DNA from: CAVTQY01 sp963736975
GTDB taxonomy: Bacteria > Pseudomonadota > Alphaproteobacteria > Acetobacterales > Acetobacteraceae
DNA length: 64,000 nucleotides
Reading direction: 5' to 3'
Assembly (NCBI GenBank): GCA_963736975.1
Contig: CAVTQY010000001.1
Location: 2,046,001 to 2,110,000, forward strand
Shown here: positions 42,656 to 50,537 of the stretch, one piece after another
Layout: every line of letters starts with the position of its first letter
Position numbering within the stretch: position 1 is the stretch's first letter
Translations under genes and position numbers: made by a program
The notes under the pieces: generated by a model
Told to the model about the DNA's origin: nothing
Database searches by the model: none
The model's input: only the letters and a program-made list of their open reading frames with translations

Positions 42656-44191
42656 TCGTGATCGGCCTCCTGCGGGGCTGCCTCCGCGGGTGTGTCGTTC
42701 GAACCAGTGGGCACGGGCTGCCATGATCACAGCGTTGGCGGTCTCCTCGTCCATGTTCTCCGCGCCGACGATCTCGATCAGCTCATCGGAGGCGAGGTCG
42801 CCCAGGTCGTCGATCGTCTTCACTCCCTTTTCTCCGAGCGCCACCAGCATAGCCGGGGTCAGCGGCTCGATGCTGGCGATCTCGTCGGAGACGCCCAGCT
42901 CAACGCGGCGGTCGTTCAACTCATTGTCGCGGCGAGTGATGAACGCTTCGCCCCGGCGGATCAGCTCGGCCGCAATGGCGTCGTCGAACCCTTCGATCGC
43001 CGCCAGCTCCTCTTCCGGCGTGAAGGCCAGTTCCTCGACCGAGGTAAAGCCCTCCGTCACCAGCAGCCCAGCAATCACATCGTCCACGTCCAGCGCTTCG
43101 ACGAACAACGCGCTGCGCCGGCGGAACTCCTCCTGCCGGCGCTCGCTTTCCTCGGCTTCGGTGAGGATATCGATATCCCAGCGGGTCAGCTGCGAGGCTA
43201 GCCGGACGTTCTGGCCGCGTCGTCCGATCGCCAGCGAAAGTTGATCATCGGGCACCACGACTTCAACCCGCCCGGCCTCCTCGTCCATCACCACCTTGGT
43301 GACTTCGGCGGGGGCCAGCGCGTTCACCACGAACGTTGCGGCCTGCGGCGACCATGGAATGATGTCGATCTTCTCGCCCTGCAGTTCCTGCACCACCGCC
43401 TGCACGCGCGAGCCGCGCATGCCGACGCAGGCGCCGACCGGATCAATCGAAGAATCGCGGCTGATCACCGCCATCTTGGCGCGCGAACCCGGATCGCGGG
43501 CCACCGCCTTGATCTCGATGATGCCGTCGTAGATCTCCGGCACCTCCTGGGCGAACAGCTTCGCGAGAAAGCCGGGATGCGTGCGGGAGAGGAAGATCTG
43601 CGGTCCGCGGGGTTCCTCCCGCACGTCGTAGATATAGGCGCGCACGCGGTCGCCGTTGCGGAAACTCTCGCGCGGGATCAGCTCGTCGCGCCGGAGCAGC
43701 GCCTCGGCGCGGCCGAGCTCGACCATAAGGTTGCCGTACTCGGTGCGCTTGACGATGCCGTTGATGATCTCGCCAACGCGGTCCTTGAATTCCTCGAACT
43801 GGCGCTTGCGTTCGTACTCGCGAACCCGCTGCACGATCACCTGCTTGGCGGTTTGCGCGGCGATCCGGCCGAAATCGATCGGCGGCAGCGGATCGACAAT
43901 GAACTCACCGACATTGATCTCGGGCTTGAACTTGCGGGCGATGTTGACCGGGATCTGGGTTTCCTCGTTCTCCACCGTGTCAACCACTTCGGTCCAGCGC
44001 GACAGCCGTACATCGCCGCTCTTGCGGTCGATTGTGGCACGGATATCCTTCTCGTGCCCGTATTTGGCGCGCCCGGCCTTCTGAATGGCCTGCTCCATCG
44101 CCTCGATGACTTCCTCGCGGTCGATGGACTTCTCGCGCGCGACGGCATCTGCAACCAGGAGCAGCTCCGGGCGGGCAATGGCGGTTTCCAT
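41954..44191 (-). CDS. nusA: NusA, open frame continuing into YlxR/L7Ae RNA-binding protein (apparent fusion)
   Basis: NusA controls pausing, termination and antitermination by RNA polymerase. From ATG 44191 the first about 500 residues are a normal NusA: N-terminal domain (ADAVAREKSIDREEVIEAMEQAIQ), S1 (GDRVRAYIYDVREEPRGPQIFLSRTHP in pieces), two KH domains (VGACVGMRGSRVQAVVQEL; DDQLSLAIGRRGQNVRLASQL) and two C-terminal acidic repeats. The frame then runs on through a short linker into YlxR and an L7Ae-like domain, totalling 745 residues. In the neighbouring frame NusA would end NDTPAEAAPQEADHD at 42652; one extra base near GAAC (about 42699-42702) would explain a false fusion. I favour two genes; a true fusion is possible. 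Confidence 0.85.
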   Translation of the reverse strand: METAIARPELLLVADAVAREKSIDREEVIEAMEQAIQKAGRAKYGHEKDIRATIDRKSGDVRLSRWTEVVDTVENEETQIPVNIARKFKPEINVGEFIVDPLPPIDFGRIAAQTAKQVIVQRVREYERKRQFEEFKDRVGEIINGIVKRTEYGNLMVELGRAEALLRRDELIPRESFRNGDRVRAYIYDVREEPRGPQIFLSRTHPGFLAKLFAQEVPEIYDGIIEIKAVARDPGSRAKMAVISRDSSIDPVGACVGMRGSRVQAVVQELQGEKIDIIPWSPQAATFVVNALAPAEVTKVVMDEEAGRVEVVVPDDQLSLAIGRRGQNVRLASQLTRWDIDILTEAEESERRQEEFRRRSALFVEALDVDDVIAGLLVTEGFTSVEELAFTPEEELAAIEGFDDAIAAELIRRGEAFITRRDNELNDRRVELGVSDEIASIEPLTPAMLVALGEKGVKTIDDLGDLASDELIEIVGAENMDEETANAVIMAARAHWFERHTRGGSPAGGRSRLKPPLSSTEDRQAPSEEPETGPYRRCIVTRERRPKERMIRFVVGPDRTLVPDIDARLPGRGLWLSAHGDMLEVAQVRGVFARATKGLAGQGPVVVPADMADRIRAGLARRVTELLGLARRAGQAVGGYEKARDWLRTGRAALILQASDGSEAERRRFLAGAGSVPVMAPLPAAALGAVFGRDHTVHVAVAAGKLAESLALESGRLTGFSDPGLPPAKRIGTAGPRPAAGRTGG

Positions 44192-44217
44192 GATGGCCTC
44201 TGTCAGTGAGTTTGGTG

Positions 44218-44742
44218 TCAGTTGATCCGAGAAGGTTTCGTCGTTGCGGCGATCAGCGCGTCGGTCAGCACCAGCTTGGCGCGGCGGATATCGGCAAGCG
44301 GCAGCGCCACTTCGGCGCCACCTTCCAGACGCAGGCGGGCGACCATCGCGTCGGCGCCGAGCACGGTGCCGGAGAAGCGGTGACGGCCGTTGATCGGGGC
44401 CGTCGTTTCGGCCCGCGCGAGGTGGCCGGCAAAGCGGTTCCAGTCCTTCACGCGCGCCAAGGGGCGGTCGATTCCAGGCGAGCTCACTTCCAGCGTCCAG
44501 GTGCCGGGGATCGGATCCTCCACGTCCAGCACGGCGCCGAGCGCGTGGCTGATCGCTTCGCAATCCGCCACCGTGATCTGCTCGCCGTCGGCGCGATCGA
44601 CCATCACCTGCACGGTCGGGCGGTCGCGGCCCAGCAAGGCGATGCGCACCAACTCGTAGCCCATGTCCTCGAGCGTCGGCGTGACCACGGCGGCGATCCG
44701 CGGCTGCAAACCAGTGTTCGGCTGATCGGTGTCTGACAACAA
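44218..44742 (-). CDS. rimP: ribosome maturation factor RimP
   Basis: 30S maturation factor, 174 residues. LQPRIAAVVTPTLEDMGYELVRIALLG, DCEAISHALGAVLDVEDPIPGTWTLEVSSPGIDRPL (in pieces) and the C-terminal SH3-like AEVALPLADIRRAKLVLTD are diagnostic. First gene of the operon, 26 bp before nusA. The only start near the expected N-terminus is TTG 44742 (a second TTG follows), which sits in the T run of a hairpin; no Shine-Dalgarno is visible. It is divergent from the acyltransferase gene. Confidence 0.93.
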   Translation of the reverse strand: MLSDTDQPNTGLQPRIAAVVTPTLEDMGYELVRIALLGRDRPTVQVMVDRADGEQITVADCEAISHALGAVLDVEDPIPGTWTLEVSSPGIDRPLARVKDWNRFAGHLARAETTAPINGRHRFSGTVLGADAMVARLRLEGGAEVALPLADIRRAKLVLTDALIAATTKPSRIN

Positions 44743-44766
44743 AAAAGGCGGCCCGTGAAGGCCACC
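44741..44766 (-). terminator. intrinsic-terminator-like hairpin at the rimP start (candidate attenuator)
   Basis: On the minus strand GGTGGCC (44766-44760) pairs with GGCCGCC (44753-44747), one G-U pair included, and is followed at once by six T (44746-44741). That is a textbook Rho-independent terminator, yet no minus-strand gene lies upstream and the TTG start of rimP begins in the T run. It may therefore attenuate the rimP-nusA-infB operon. NusA is known to regulate its own operon; linking this hairpin to NusA is inference. Confidence 0.6.
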
Positions 44767-44887
44767 CCCCGTACCACAGCGGAGAATGAGTTTCAGCTAT
44801 CAGATAGCGCGGGCGGCCAGCCCCCGCAAGCCCGGTTCCTTCGTCAAGCGTTAAGCGTCGTCAGGCCATCGTCACCCCGGAGGTGGC

Positions 44888-46043
44888 GTGCGACGTTTGG
44901 AATGCCTGGACGGATTGCGCGGCGTGCTGGCGCTCTACGTGCTGCTCTCGCACATGGCGCCGTTCGCGGCATTGCCGGCATGGCTGATCAAGCCGCTTTC
45001 GCACGGCGAGGCGGCGGTCGATGTCTTCTTCATCCTGAGCGGAATGGTGATCGGTACGCTCGCTCGAGAGCTTCGGTCGTGCCCCGGGCCCGTTCCTGAT
45101 GGCCCGCGTCGGGCGCATCTTTCCGGTGTTCCTCGTGGTTTTTCCCTTCGCCGTGGCGATCCAGCCGTTGCCGAACGGCTGGGACCACATGCCGTGGATC
45201 GCCGCCGGCAGTCTCGCCCGGAGCATCTGGTCCGACCATTGGCCGACCACCTGGGCGCCGGAGATCGCCTCGCATCTCACCATGGCGCATGGTTTGTTCC
45301 CGGACGGGATCCTGCCTGATGCCTGGGTGAGCTTTCTTGGCGCGGCCTGGAGCCTGAGCACCGAGTGGCAGTTCTATCTGCTGATGGCGGCGGCTGCCTC
45401 ATTGGCGAAACGCCGTGCAGTGATGCCCGATCTCGCCTGGCTGTTCCTGGCGCTCTCCGCTGCTGCGTTTGTCTGGTCGGCCTGTGCCCCGAATGGGTGG
45501 TATTTCAGCCGCGCCTTCCTGCCGAACAAGGCGCAGTATTTCGCGCTCGGCATTACCGCCGCCGCCGTCTCCCTCCCGTCCTTGGAGCGGAGAGAGGCGC
45601 GGGAGTCGCTAACCCGCGCTCTTGTCAGCCGCTACGCCGTGGTCCTCTGCTGTACGCTGGCGCTCGCCACTTTGCACGGCGGGGTATCCAAAATTTTTGC
45701 GCCCCTCGTGTGGACGGTCTGCCTCGCTGCCGAACTGGCGCCCGACTCTCGTCTTCTGCATCCGCTCGTCCTGTTGCTCCGATCGCCAGCGCTGCAATGG
45801 CTCGGCGCCGTCTCCTACTGCATCTATCTGGTCAACGAGCCGGTGCAGAAGCTGTTTGGCGTGACGCTCGCGGCCGTCTCCGCCGGCAATACATTCGTGT
45901 TCACCCCGCTTTGGCTGCCGGGAGCTATTCTGCTTCCGCTGGGTGTGGCAGCGATTCTGCACCACACAGTGGAAGTGCCAGGACACGCGTGGGGGCGGGC
46001 GGTCAGCCGCGGCATGCTGCCGCGACAGGTGGCGATCGACTGA
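44888..46043 (+). pseudogene. acyltransferase 3 family membrane protein, disrupted by a one-base insertion
   Basis: Multi-TM O-acyltransferase of the OafA/NodX family. GTG 44888 follows a GGAGG. The opening RRLECLDGLRGVLALYVLLSHM carries the family Arg/His pattern and AAVDVFFILSGMVIGTLAREL is typical. Near 45080 the frame breaks; the rest (FLMARVGRIFPVFLVVFPFA through SLSTEWQFYLLMAA to YCIYLVNEPVQKLFG) is in the next frame to 46043. An extra C in the TGCCCCGGGCCC run (45078-45089) explains it. If real, only the first two helices are made. Confidence 0.85.
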
Positions 46044-46084
46044 TCCGCATCAACCGGTTATGCCGGGCCGGTTTGCTAAACCCC

Positions 46085-46126
46085 GATGATAGCGCCAGTC
46101 TGCGCGATGACAGCGCCAGTCGGCGC
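46085..46126. repeat. 21-bp imperfect tandem repeat before the gamma-glutamyltransferase gene
   Basis: Two adjacent 21-bp units, 46085-46105 and 46106-46126, differ at two positions (GATGAT/CAGCGCCAGTC core). Each contains an ATG in frame with the downstream gene, so the duplication created extra possible starts 15-22 codons upstream of the conserved one. Confidence 0.75.
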
Positions 46127-46151
46127 AGCGCACCCATTCTGGGACGAGATT

Positions 46152-47762
46152 ATGCGCGATTTCCACCTGCCCGGCCGCAGCCGGGTCTACGCTACGCATG
46201 GAATGGCCGCGACCTCCATGCCCGCGGCCACGCTGACCGCGCTCGATGTGTTGCGTGCGGGCGGCAACGCGCTGGACGCCGCGGTCGCGGCCTGCGCCGT
46301 GCTGTGCGTGATCGAGCCGCAATCCACCGGCATCGGCGGGGATTGTTTCTGCCTTTATGCCCCGGCCGGGGCAGGCCCAGGGGAACGCAATGTCATTGCC
46401 TTGAACGGCTCCGGCCGTGCTCCGGCGGCGGCGACGATCGACTGGTACGAGCAAGCCGGGATCACGGCGCTGGAGAACATCTCCGCGCACAGCGTGACCG
46501 TGCCCGGCGCGGTGGATGCCTGGGAGACGCTGCTGAAGGCGCATGGCCGCAAGGGAATAGACGAGCTGCTGCAGCCGGCGATCCGCTTCGCCGCCGAAGG
46601 TTGGCCGGTGCATGACAAGGTGGCCTGGGACTGGGCGCGGCTGGAACCCAAGCTGCGCCGCAACGGCGCGCTCGCTTTCTTGCCGGGCGGCCGGCCACCA
46701 TCCGCCGGCGACGTCGTCCGCCAACCGGCACTGGCCGAGACGCTGCGGGCAATCGCGACGCATGGCGCCCGGGCGTTCTACGAAGGGCCGATTGCCGCCG
46801 ACATTGTCGCAACCCTGCGCGCCCGCGGCGGCCTGCACACCGAAGCCGATTTTGCCGCTGGGCTCGGGGCCGCCGAGTTCGTCGAACCGGTCGCGCTGCG
46901 CTGGCGGGGCTACGACGTGTACCAGTGCCCGCCGAACGGCCAAGGCCTGGTCGCGCTGATGATCCTCGGTATCCTGGCCGGCATCGAAACCGCGCCGGAA
47001 GGCCCGCTCAGTGCCCAGCGCTATCACCGGCACATCGAGGCGGCGCGTCTCGCCTATCGCGACCGAAATGCCTTCATCGCCGATCCGTCGCACGCGGGCG
47101 TGCCGGTAAGCAAGCTGCTCGATCCGGCCTATCTCGGCGGCCTGCGTGCGCTGATCAGCGACGATCATGCGATGCGACGAATGCCGGCGGCCGGGGAGAT
47201 GATCCTGCCGCGGCACCGCGACACCATCTATCTCTGCGTCGTCGATCAGGACGGCAATGCGTGCAGCTTCATCAACTCGCTGTTCGAGGGGTTCGGCTCG
47301 GCCATCCTCGCTGAAAGATCCGGGGTGATGCTGCAGAACCGCGGCTTCGGCTTCCGGCTGCAACGCGGGCACCCGAACTGCATCGCGCCCCACAAGCGTC
47401 CGATGCATACGATAATCCCGGGAATGGTGATGCAGGGCGGACAGGCCGTGATGCCGTATGGCGTGATGGGCGGGCACTTCCAGCCGACGGGCCACTCGCT
47501 GTTCCTGACTAACCTGCTGGAGTTCGGCCTCGATCTGCAGGAGGCAATCGATTTGCCGCGCCTCATGCCGCTGCGCGGCAAGGTGCAGGTCGAGCGCGGC
47601 ATTCCGCCCGAGGTCTGCGACCGCCTTGCGCGGCTGGGCCATGAATTGGAGTTGGTAGAGCGTCCGCATGGCGGCGGCCAGGCGATCTGGATCGACCGTG
47701 CGCGCGGCTGCCTGATCGGCGGCTCGGAGCCGCGGAAGGATGGGCTGGCTCTGGGTTACTGA
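46152..47762 (+). CDS. gamma-glutamyltransferase family protein
   Basis: Ntn-hydrolase that would self-cleave and transfer or hydrolyse gamma-glutamyl groups. 536 residues from ATG 46152. VYATHGMAATSMPAATLTALDVLRAGGNALDAAVAA is the usual N-terminus (in pieces) and STGIGGDCFCLYAP follows. The cleavage region is HRDTIYLCVVDQDGNACSF, where Thr (about 357) would be the nucleophile. The C-terminal PYGVMGGHFQPTGHSL is the oxyanion/Gly-Gly region. No signal peptide with this start, suggesting a cytoplasmic member; upstream ATGs lie in the tandem repeat. Confidence 0.88.
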   Translation: MRDFHLPGRSRVYATHGMAATSMPAATLTALDVLRAGGNALDAAVAACAVLCVIEPQSTGIGGDCFCLYAPAGAGPGERNVIALNGSGRAPAAATIDWYEQAGITALENISAHSVTVPGAVDAWETLLKAHGRKGIDELLQPAIRFAAEGWPVHDKVAWDWARLEPKLRRNGALAFLPGGRPPSAGDVVRQPALAETLRAIATHGARAFYEGPIAADIVATLRARGGLHTEADFAAGLGAAEFVEPVALRWRGYDVYQCPPNGQGLVALMILGILAGIETAPEGPLSAQRYHRHIEAARLAYRDRNAFIADPSHAGVPVSKLLDPAYLGGLRALISDDHAMRRMPAAGEMILPRHRDTIYLCVVDQDGNACSFINSLFEGFGSAILAERSGVMLQNRGFGFRLQRGHPNCIAPHKRPMHTIIPGMVMQGGQAVMPYGVMGGHFQPTGHSLFLTNLLEFGLDLQEAIDLPRLMPLRGKVQVERGIPPEVCDRLARLGHELELVERPHGGGQAIWIDRARGCLIGGSEPRKDGLALGY

Positions 47763-47765
47763 CCG

Positions 47766-48086
47766 TCAGTGCAGGATGGAGATAGCGGCAAGCCCGGCGC
47801 CGATTGCGCCCAAAATGGTGGTGACCAACACACCGAATACGCCCCACAGATGGGTCTTCGTCGGCAATACAGCGATGTCCGCCTTGGCGGCAAGATGGGG
47901 CAACGTCGCTTCGAGAATGGCTGCAAGCCGATCTATCTTAGCGTCGAGTGGTTCTTCCAAGCGCGCTAGCTTGACCTCGAAGCGCTGCTCCATATGGAGC
48001 AACCGTTCTTCTATCCGCGCCATCTGCTTCTGCAGACGGGCAAACCCGATTTCCAGTCTTCCGAGCGAAGCCCGGGCGTCGCTCAT
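47766..48086 (-). CDS. small coiled-coil protein with C-terminal TM helix
   Basis: 106 residues from ATG 48086, which follows GGAGGAGG closely. About residues 1-75 are heptad-like and charged (RLEIGFARLQKQMARIEERLLHMEQRF), then a hydrophobic end (LWGVFGVLVTTILGAIGAGLAAISILH, in pieces) makes a tail anchor. The coiled coil continues upstream in frame (LETRVSRLEEDM), and a separate frame from ATG 48169 would add SLYRGEAGAILP if one base were missing, so the 5' end may also be shifted. No known function. Confidence 0.6.
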   Translation of the reverse strand: MSDARASLGRLEIGFARLQKQMARIEERLLHMEQRFEVKLARLEEPLDAKIDRLAAILEATLPHLAAKADIAVLPTKTHLWGVFGVLVTTILGAIGAGLAAISILH

Positions 48087-48249
48087 ATCCTCCTCCAGCC
48101 TGGAAACACGCGTTTCCAAACCGGAAGGATAGCGCCCGCCTCTCCCCGATACAGCGATTGGTCCGGCATCGCTGCCTCTCTCGCGTCTCCGGGCAAGACA
48201 GTGACCGATGCAGATCGAATCGATATGAACGCTCGGACCACGGGAGGTA

Positions 48250-49744
48250 ATGATGACTGAGCCTTGCGATCTCGATGCTACGGAAGTGCGCCGCCTGATC
48301 GGGCAAAAGAAGCTCGCGCCGAGCGAATTGCTGGCAAGTTGTATCGCCCGCATCGAGAAGGTGGATCACGCCGTCAATGCTTTTGTCGCGCGCGACTTCG
48401 AACGTGCCCGCGCCCAAGCGAAACGAGCCGATGATGCCGTGGCGAGCGGCCAGGACCTGCCGCCGCTGCATGGGCTGCCGCTGGGGGTGAAGGACCTGGA
48501 GGACACCGAAGGGCTGCGCACCACCTACGGAAGCCCGATTTTCCGTGACCATGTTCCGGCCGCGGACCAGCGCAGCATCGCGGCGCTGGTCCGCGGCCGG
48601 GGCGATCGTCCTCGGCAAGACCAACACCCCGGAATTCGGCGCCGGCGCCAACACCCGCAACTCTGTCTATGGCGCCACCGGCAATCCGTTCGACCCGGCA
48701 AAATCCGCGGCGGGCTCCTCCGGCGGATCGGCGGTCGCGCTGGCTACCGGAATGGTGCCGATCGCAACCGGCTCCGATACCGGCGGGTCTTTGCGCAACC
48801 CGGCGGCGTTCTGCGGTGTGGTGGGCTTTCGTCCCACCCCGGGCCTTGTGCCGAGCGAAAAGCGCCTGCTCGGCTGGTCATCGCTGCCGGTGCTTGGCCC
48901 AATGGGCCGTACAGTCGCCGACACATGTCTGTTGCTGGCAGCCATGGTGAGCGACGACGCACGCGACCCGCTCGCAACCACCGTGTTCGGGCGACAGGTC
49001 CGGCGCCCGGAGGATTTCGCCGCACCCGCGCCGATCGACATGTCACGCCTGCGCGTTGCCTTGACGCCAGATTTCGGTATCGCACCGACCGAGCGGCACA
49101 TCGCCGAGGTGTTCGCTGAGAAGACCGACCTGTTCCGGCATGTTTTTGCCCGCCTCGAAGCAGCAACGCCGGATTGCCGGGATGCGGACGAGGCATTCGA
49201 AATCCTCCGGGCGCTCAATTTTCTTGCCGGACACCTGTCGAAGGTCGAGCAAAACCAGCCGGTCGGGCCGAATGTACGGGCGAATGTCGAAGAAGGCCTG
49301 GGCTACTCAGCCGCAGACGCGGCGCGGGCGATGGCAATGCAGACCGCCTATTATCGCCGTTGGCAGGATTTCTTCCGCCGTTACGACGTGATCCTGACCC
49401 CGGCGATCACGATCAGCCCGCGGCCGTGGCGAGAGCTCTATCCTCTCGAGATCGATGGCAGGAAGACGCGCACCTACTTCCATTGGCTGGCGATGGCGTA
49501 TGCGGTAACCCTGGCCGGCCATCCGGCTCTGTCCTTGCCGGTCGGTCTCGACCGCCAGGGGATGCCGTTCGGGCTGCAGATCGTTGGTCCCCGCGGCGGA
49601 GATGCGTTGGTGTTGTCGGTGGCGTCCGCCCTGGAGCGGCTTCTCGCCGGCGATGCCCGGACAGCGCGACCGGCCCCGGACCTTGCCCGGCTGGCAGCCG
49701 CGCCGCCGATCAGCGCCTCGCCAGGATTTCTGGGCTTTGAGTGA
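48250..49744 (+). pseudogene. amidase family protein, disrupted by a one-base insertion
   Basis: Amidase signature enzyme. A GGGAGG precedes ATG 48250. The first frame reads ATEVRRLIGQKKLAPSELLASCIARIE and PLHGLPLGVKDLEDTEGLRTTYGS, with the catalytic Lys in GVKD. Near 48595 the frame breaks and the rest continues in another: AGAIVLGKTNTPEFGAGANT, then the Ser-rich signature SSGGSAVALATGMVPIATGSDTGGSLRNPAAFCGVVG (in pieces) with the Ser-cisSer-Lys triad partners. An extra G in CCGCGGCCGG (48591-48600) explains it. Substrate unknown. Confidence 0.85.
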
Positions 49745-49748
49745 GGGA

Positions 49749-49766
49749 TTGATCGCTTTCGGTCAA
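49749..49766 (+). promoter_or_regulatory. near-perfect inverted repeat upstream of the Xre/VapB-like gene
   Basis: TTGATCG (49749-49755) and CGGTCAA (49760-49766) are complementary except for one position, with a 4-bp spacer, 20 bp before ATG 49787. It is a reasonable operator for the HTH antitoxin but could be chance. Confidence 0.4.
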
Positions 49767-49786
49767 ATGCTTCATAGGCGCTCATT

Positions 49787-50128
49787 ATGATCTCCCCCGA
49801 CCAGATCCGCGCCGCGCGCGCCCTGCTTCATCTGCAGCAAGATCAGGTTGCCCGTTGCGCGGATGTTTCCCTGATCACTATACGTCGGCTGGAATCCGTG
49901 GGCGGCGCGCACGTGTCCCCCGGCATGGCCGAGCGGGTGCGTCGCGCCCTGGAACTTCTCGGGGCCGAGTTCATCGAGAATGGCGTTCGCCGCCGGTCCC
50001 CCGTTGATGATCCGGCGGTGCTGGCGCGCGACATGCAGGAGATCGCGCGCCGCAGCGCTGTCCGCCAGGCGGCATTGCCGTCATTCTCCGAAACCGATCT
50101 CTACAATGAGGATGGTTTGCCCAGCTGA
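49787..50128 (+). CDS. Xre-type HTH protein with VapB-like C-terminal tail (antitoxin)
   Basis: 113 residues. Residues about 3-66 are an Xre/Cro HTH domain (QIRAARALLHLQQDQVARCADVSLITIRRLE...RVRRALELLGAEFIENG). The tail ARDMQEIARRSAVRQAALPSFSETDLYNEDGLPS (in two pieces) resembles the toxin-binding end of VapB antitoxins, which normally close with ..YDEDGLP. VapB proteins usually carry a short RHH or AbrB-like domain instead of HTH, so this looks like a domain swap. The stop overlaps the toxin ATG by one base. Confidence 0.75.
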   Translation: MISPDQIRAARALLHLQQDQVARCADVSLITIRRLESVGGAHVSPGMAERVRRALELLGAEFIENGVRRRSPVDDPAVLARDMQEIARRSAVRQAALPSFSETDLYNEDGLPS

Positions 50129-50517
50129 TGGTGATCGACACCTCAGCGATCATCGCCATCCTCCGCCTGGAGCCCGAGGCGCAGCGGTTCATAGAATCGA
50201 TTGCCAGCGCGCCGGTCCGCCTGATGGCAGCCGTCGGCGTGCTCGAAGCATCACTCGTGCTGGCCGGGCCTCAGGGCGGGCGGGACGCCTGACAGGAGCT
50301 CGGCGAGTTGGTCGCTCGCGCGGGTATCAAGGTGGTTCCATTCGACACGGCACTGGTTCGGCTCGCGCGTGCCGCTTTCATCCGCTTCGGCAAGGGCCAC
50401 CATCCGGCGGCCCTCAGGTTTGGTGACTGTGCTGACTACGCGCTGGTGCGCGCCCGCGGGCTGCCGCTTCTGTGCAAAGGCGCCGATTTCGCCCGCACAG
50501 ATATCGTTCCGGTTTAA
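50128..50517 (+). pseudogene. VapC-type PIN toxin with internal TGA stop
   Basis: The frame from ATG 50128 reads VIDTSAIIAILRLEPEAQRF and VRLMAAVGVLEASLVLAGPQGGRDA, then TGA at 50290-50292, then continues in the same frame: QELGELVARAGIKVVPFDTALVRLARAAFIRFGKGHHPAALRFGDCADYALVRARG (in pieces) to 50517. All PIN acidic residues (first Asp, Glu of GVLEAS, Asp of FGDC, later Asp) are conserved, so only the stop breaks it. A TGG-to-TGA change is simplest. Reinitiation inside would not restore the N-terminal Asp. Confidence 0.82.
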
Positions 50518-50537
50518 TGTAGGGGGTCAACCCGCGC

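Noticed and set aside
42690..42710. Programmed frameshift at the end of nusA
   Set aside because: No slippery heptamer or following stem is evident; a simple indel or a start at CTG explains the data better.
50128..50517. TGA reassigned to Trp in this genome
   Set aside because: Many intact genes here end in TGA at the family-typical length (for example hepT-linked mntA, rimP operon genes), so TGA is a normal stop.
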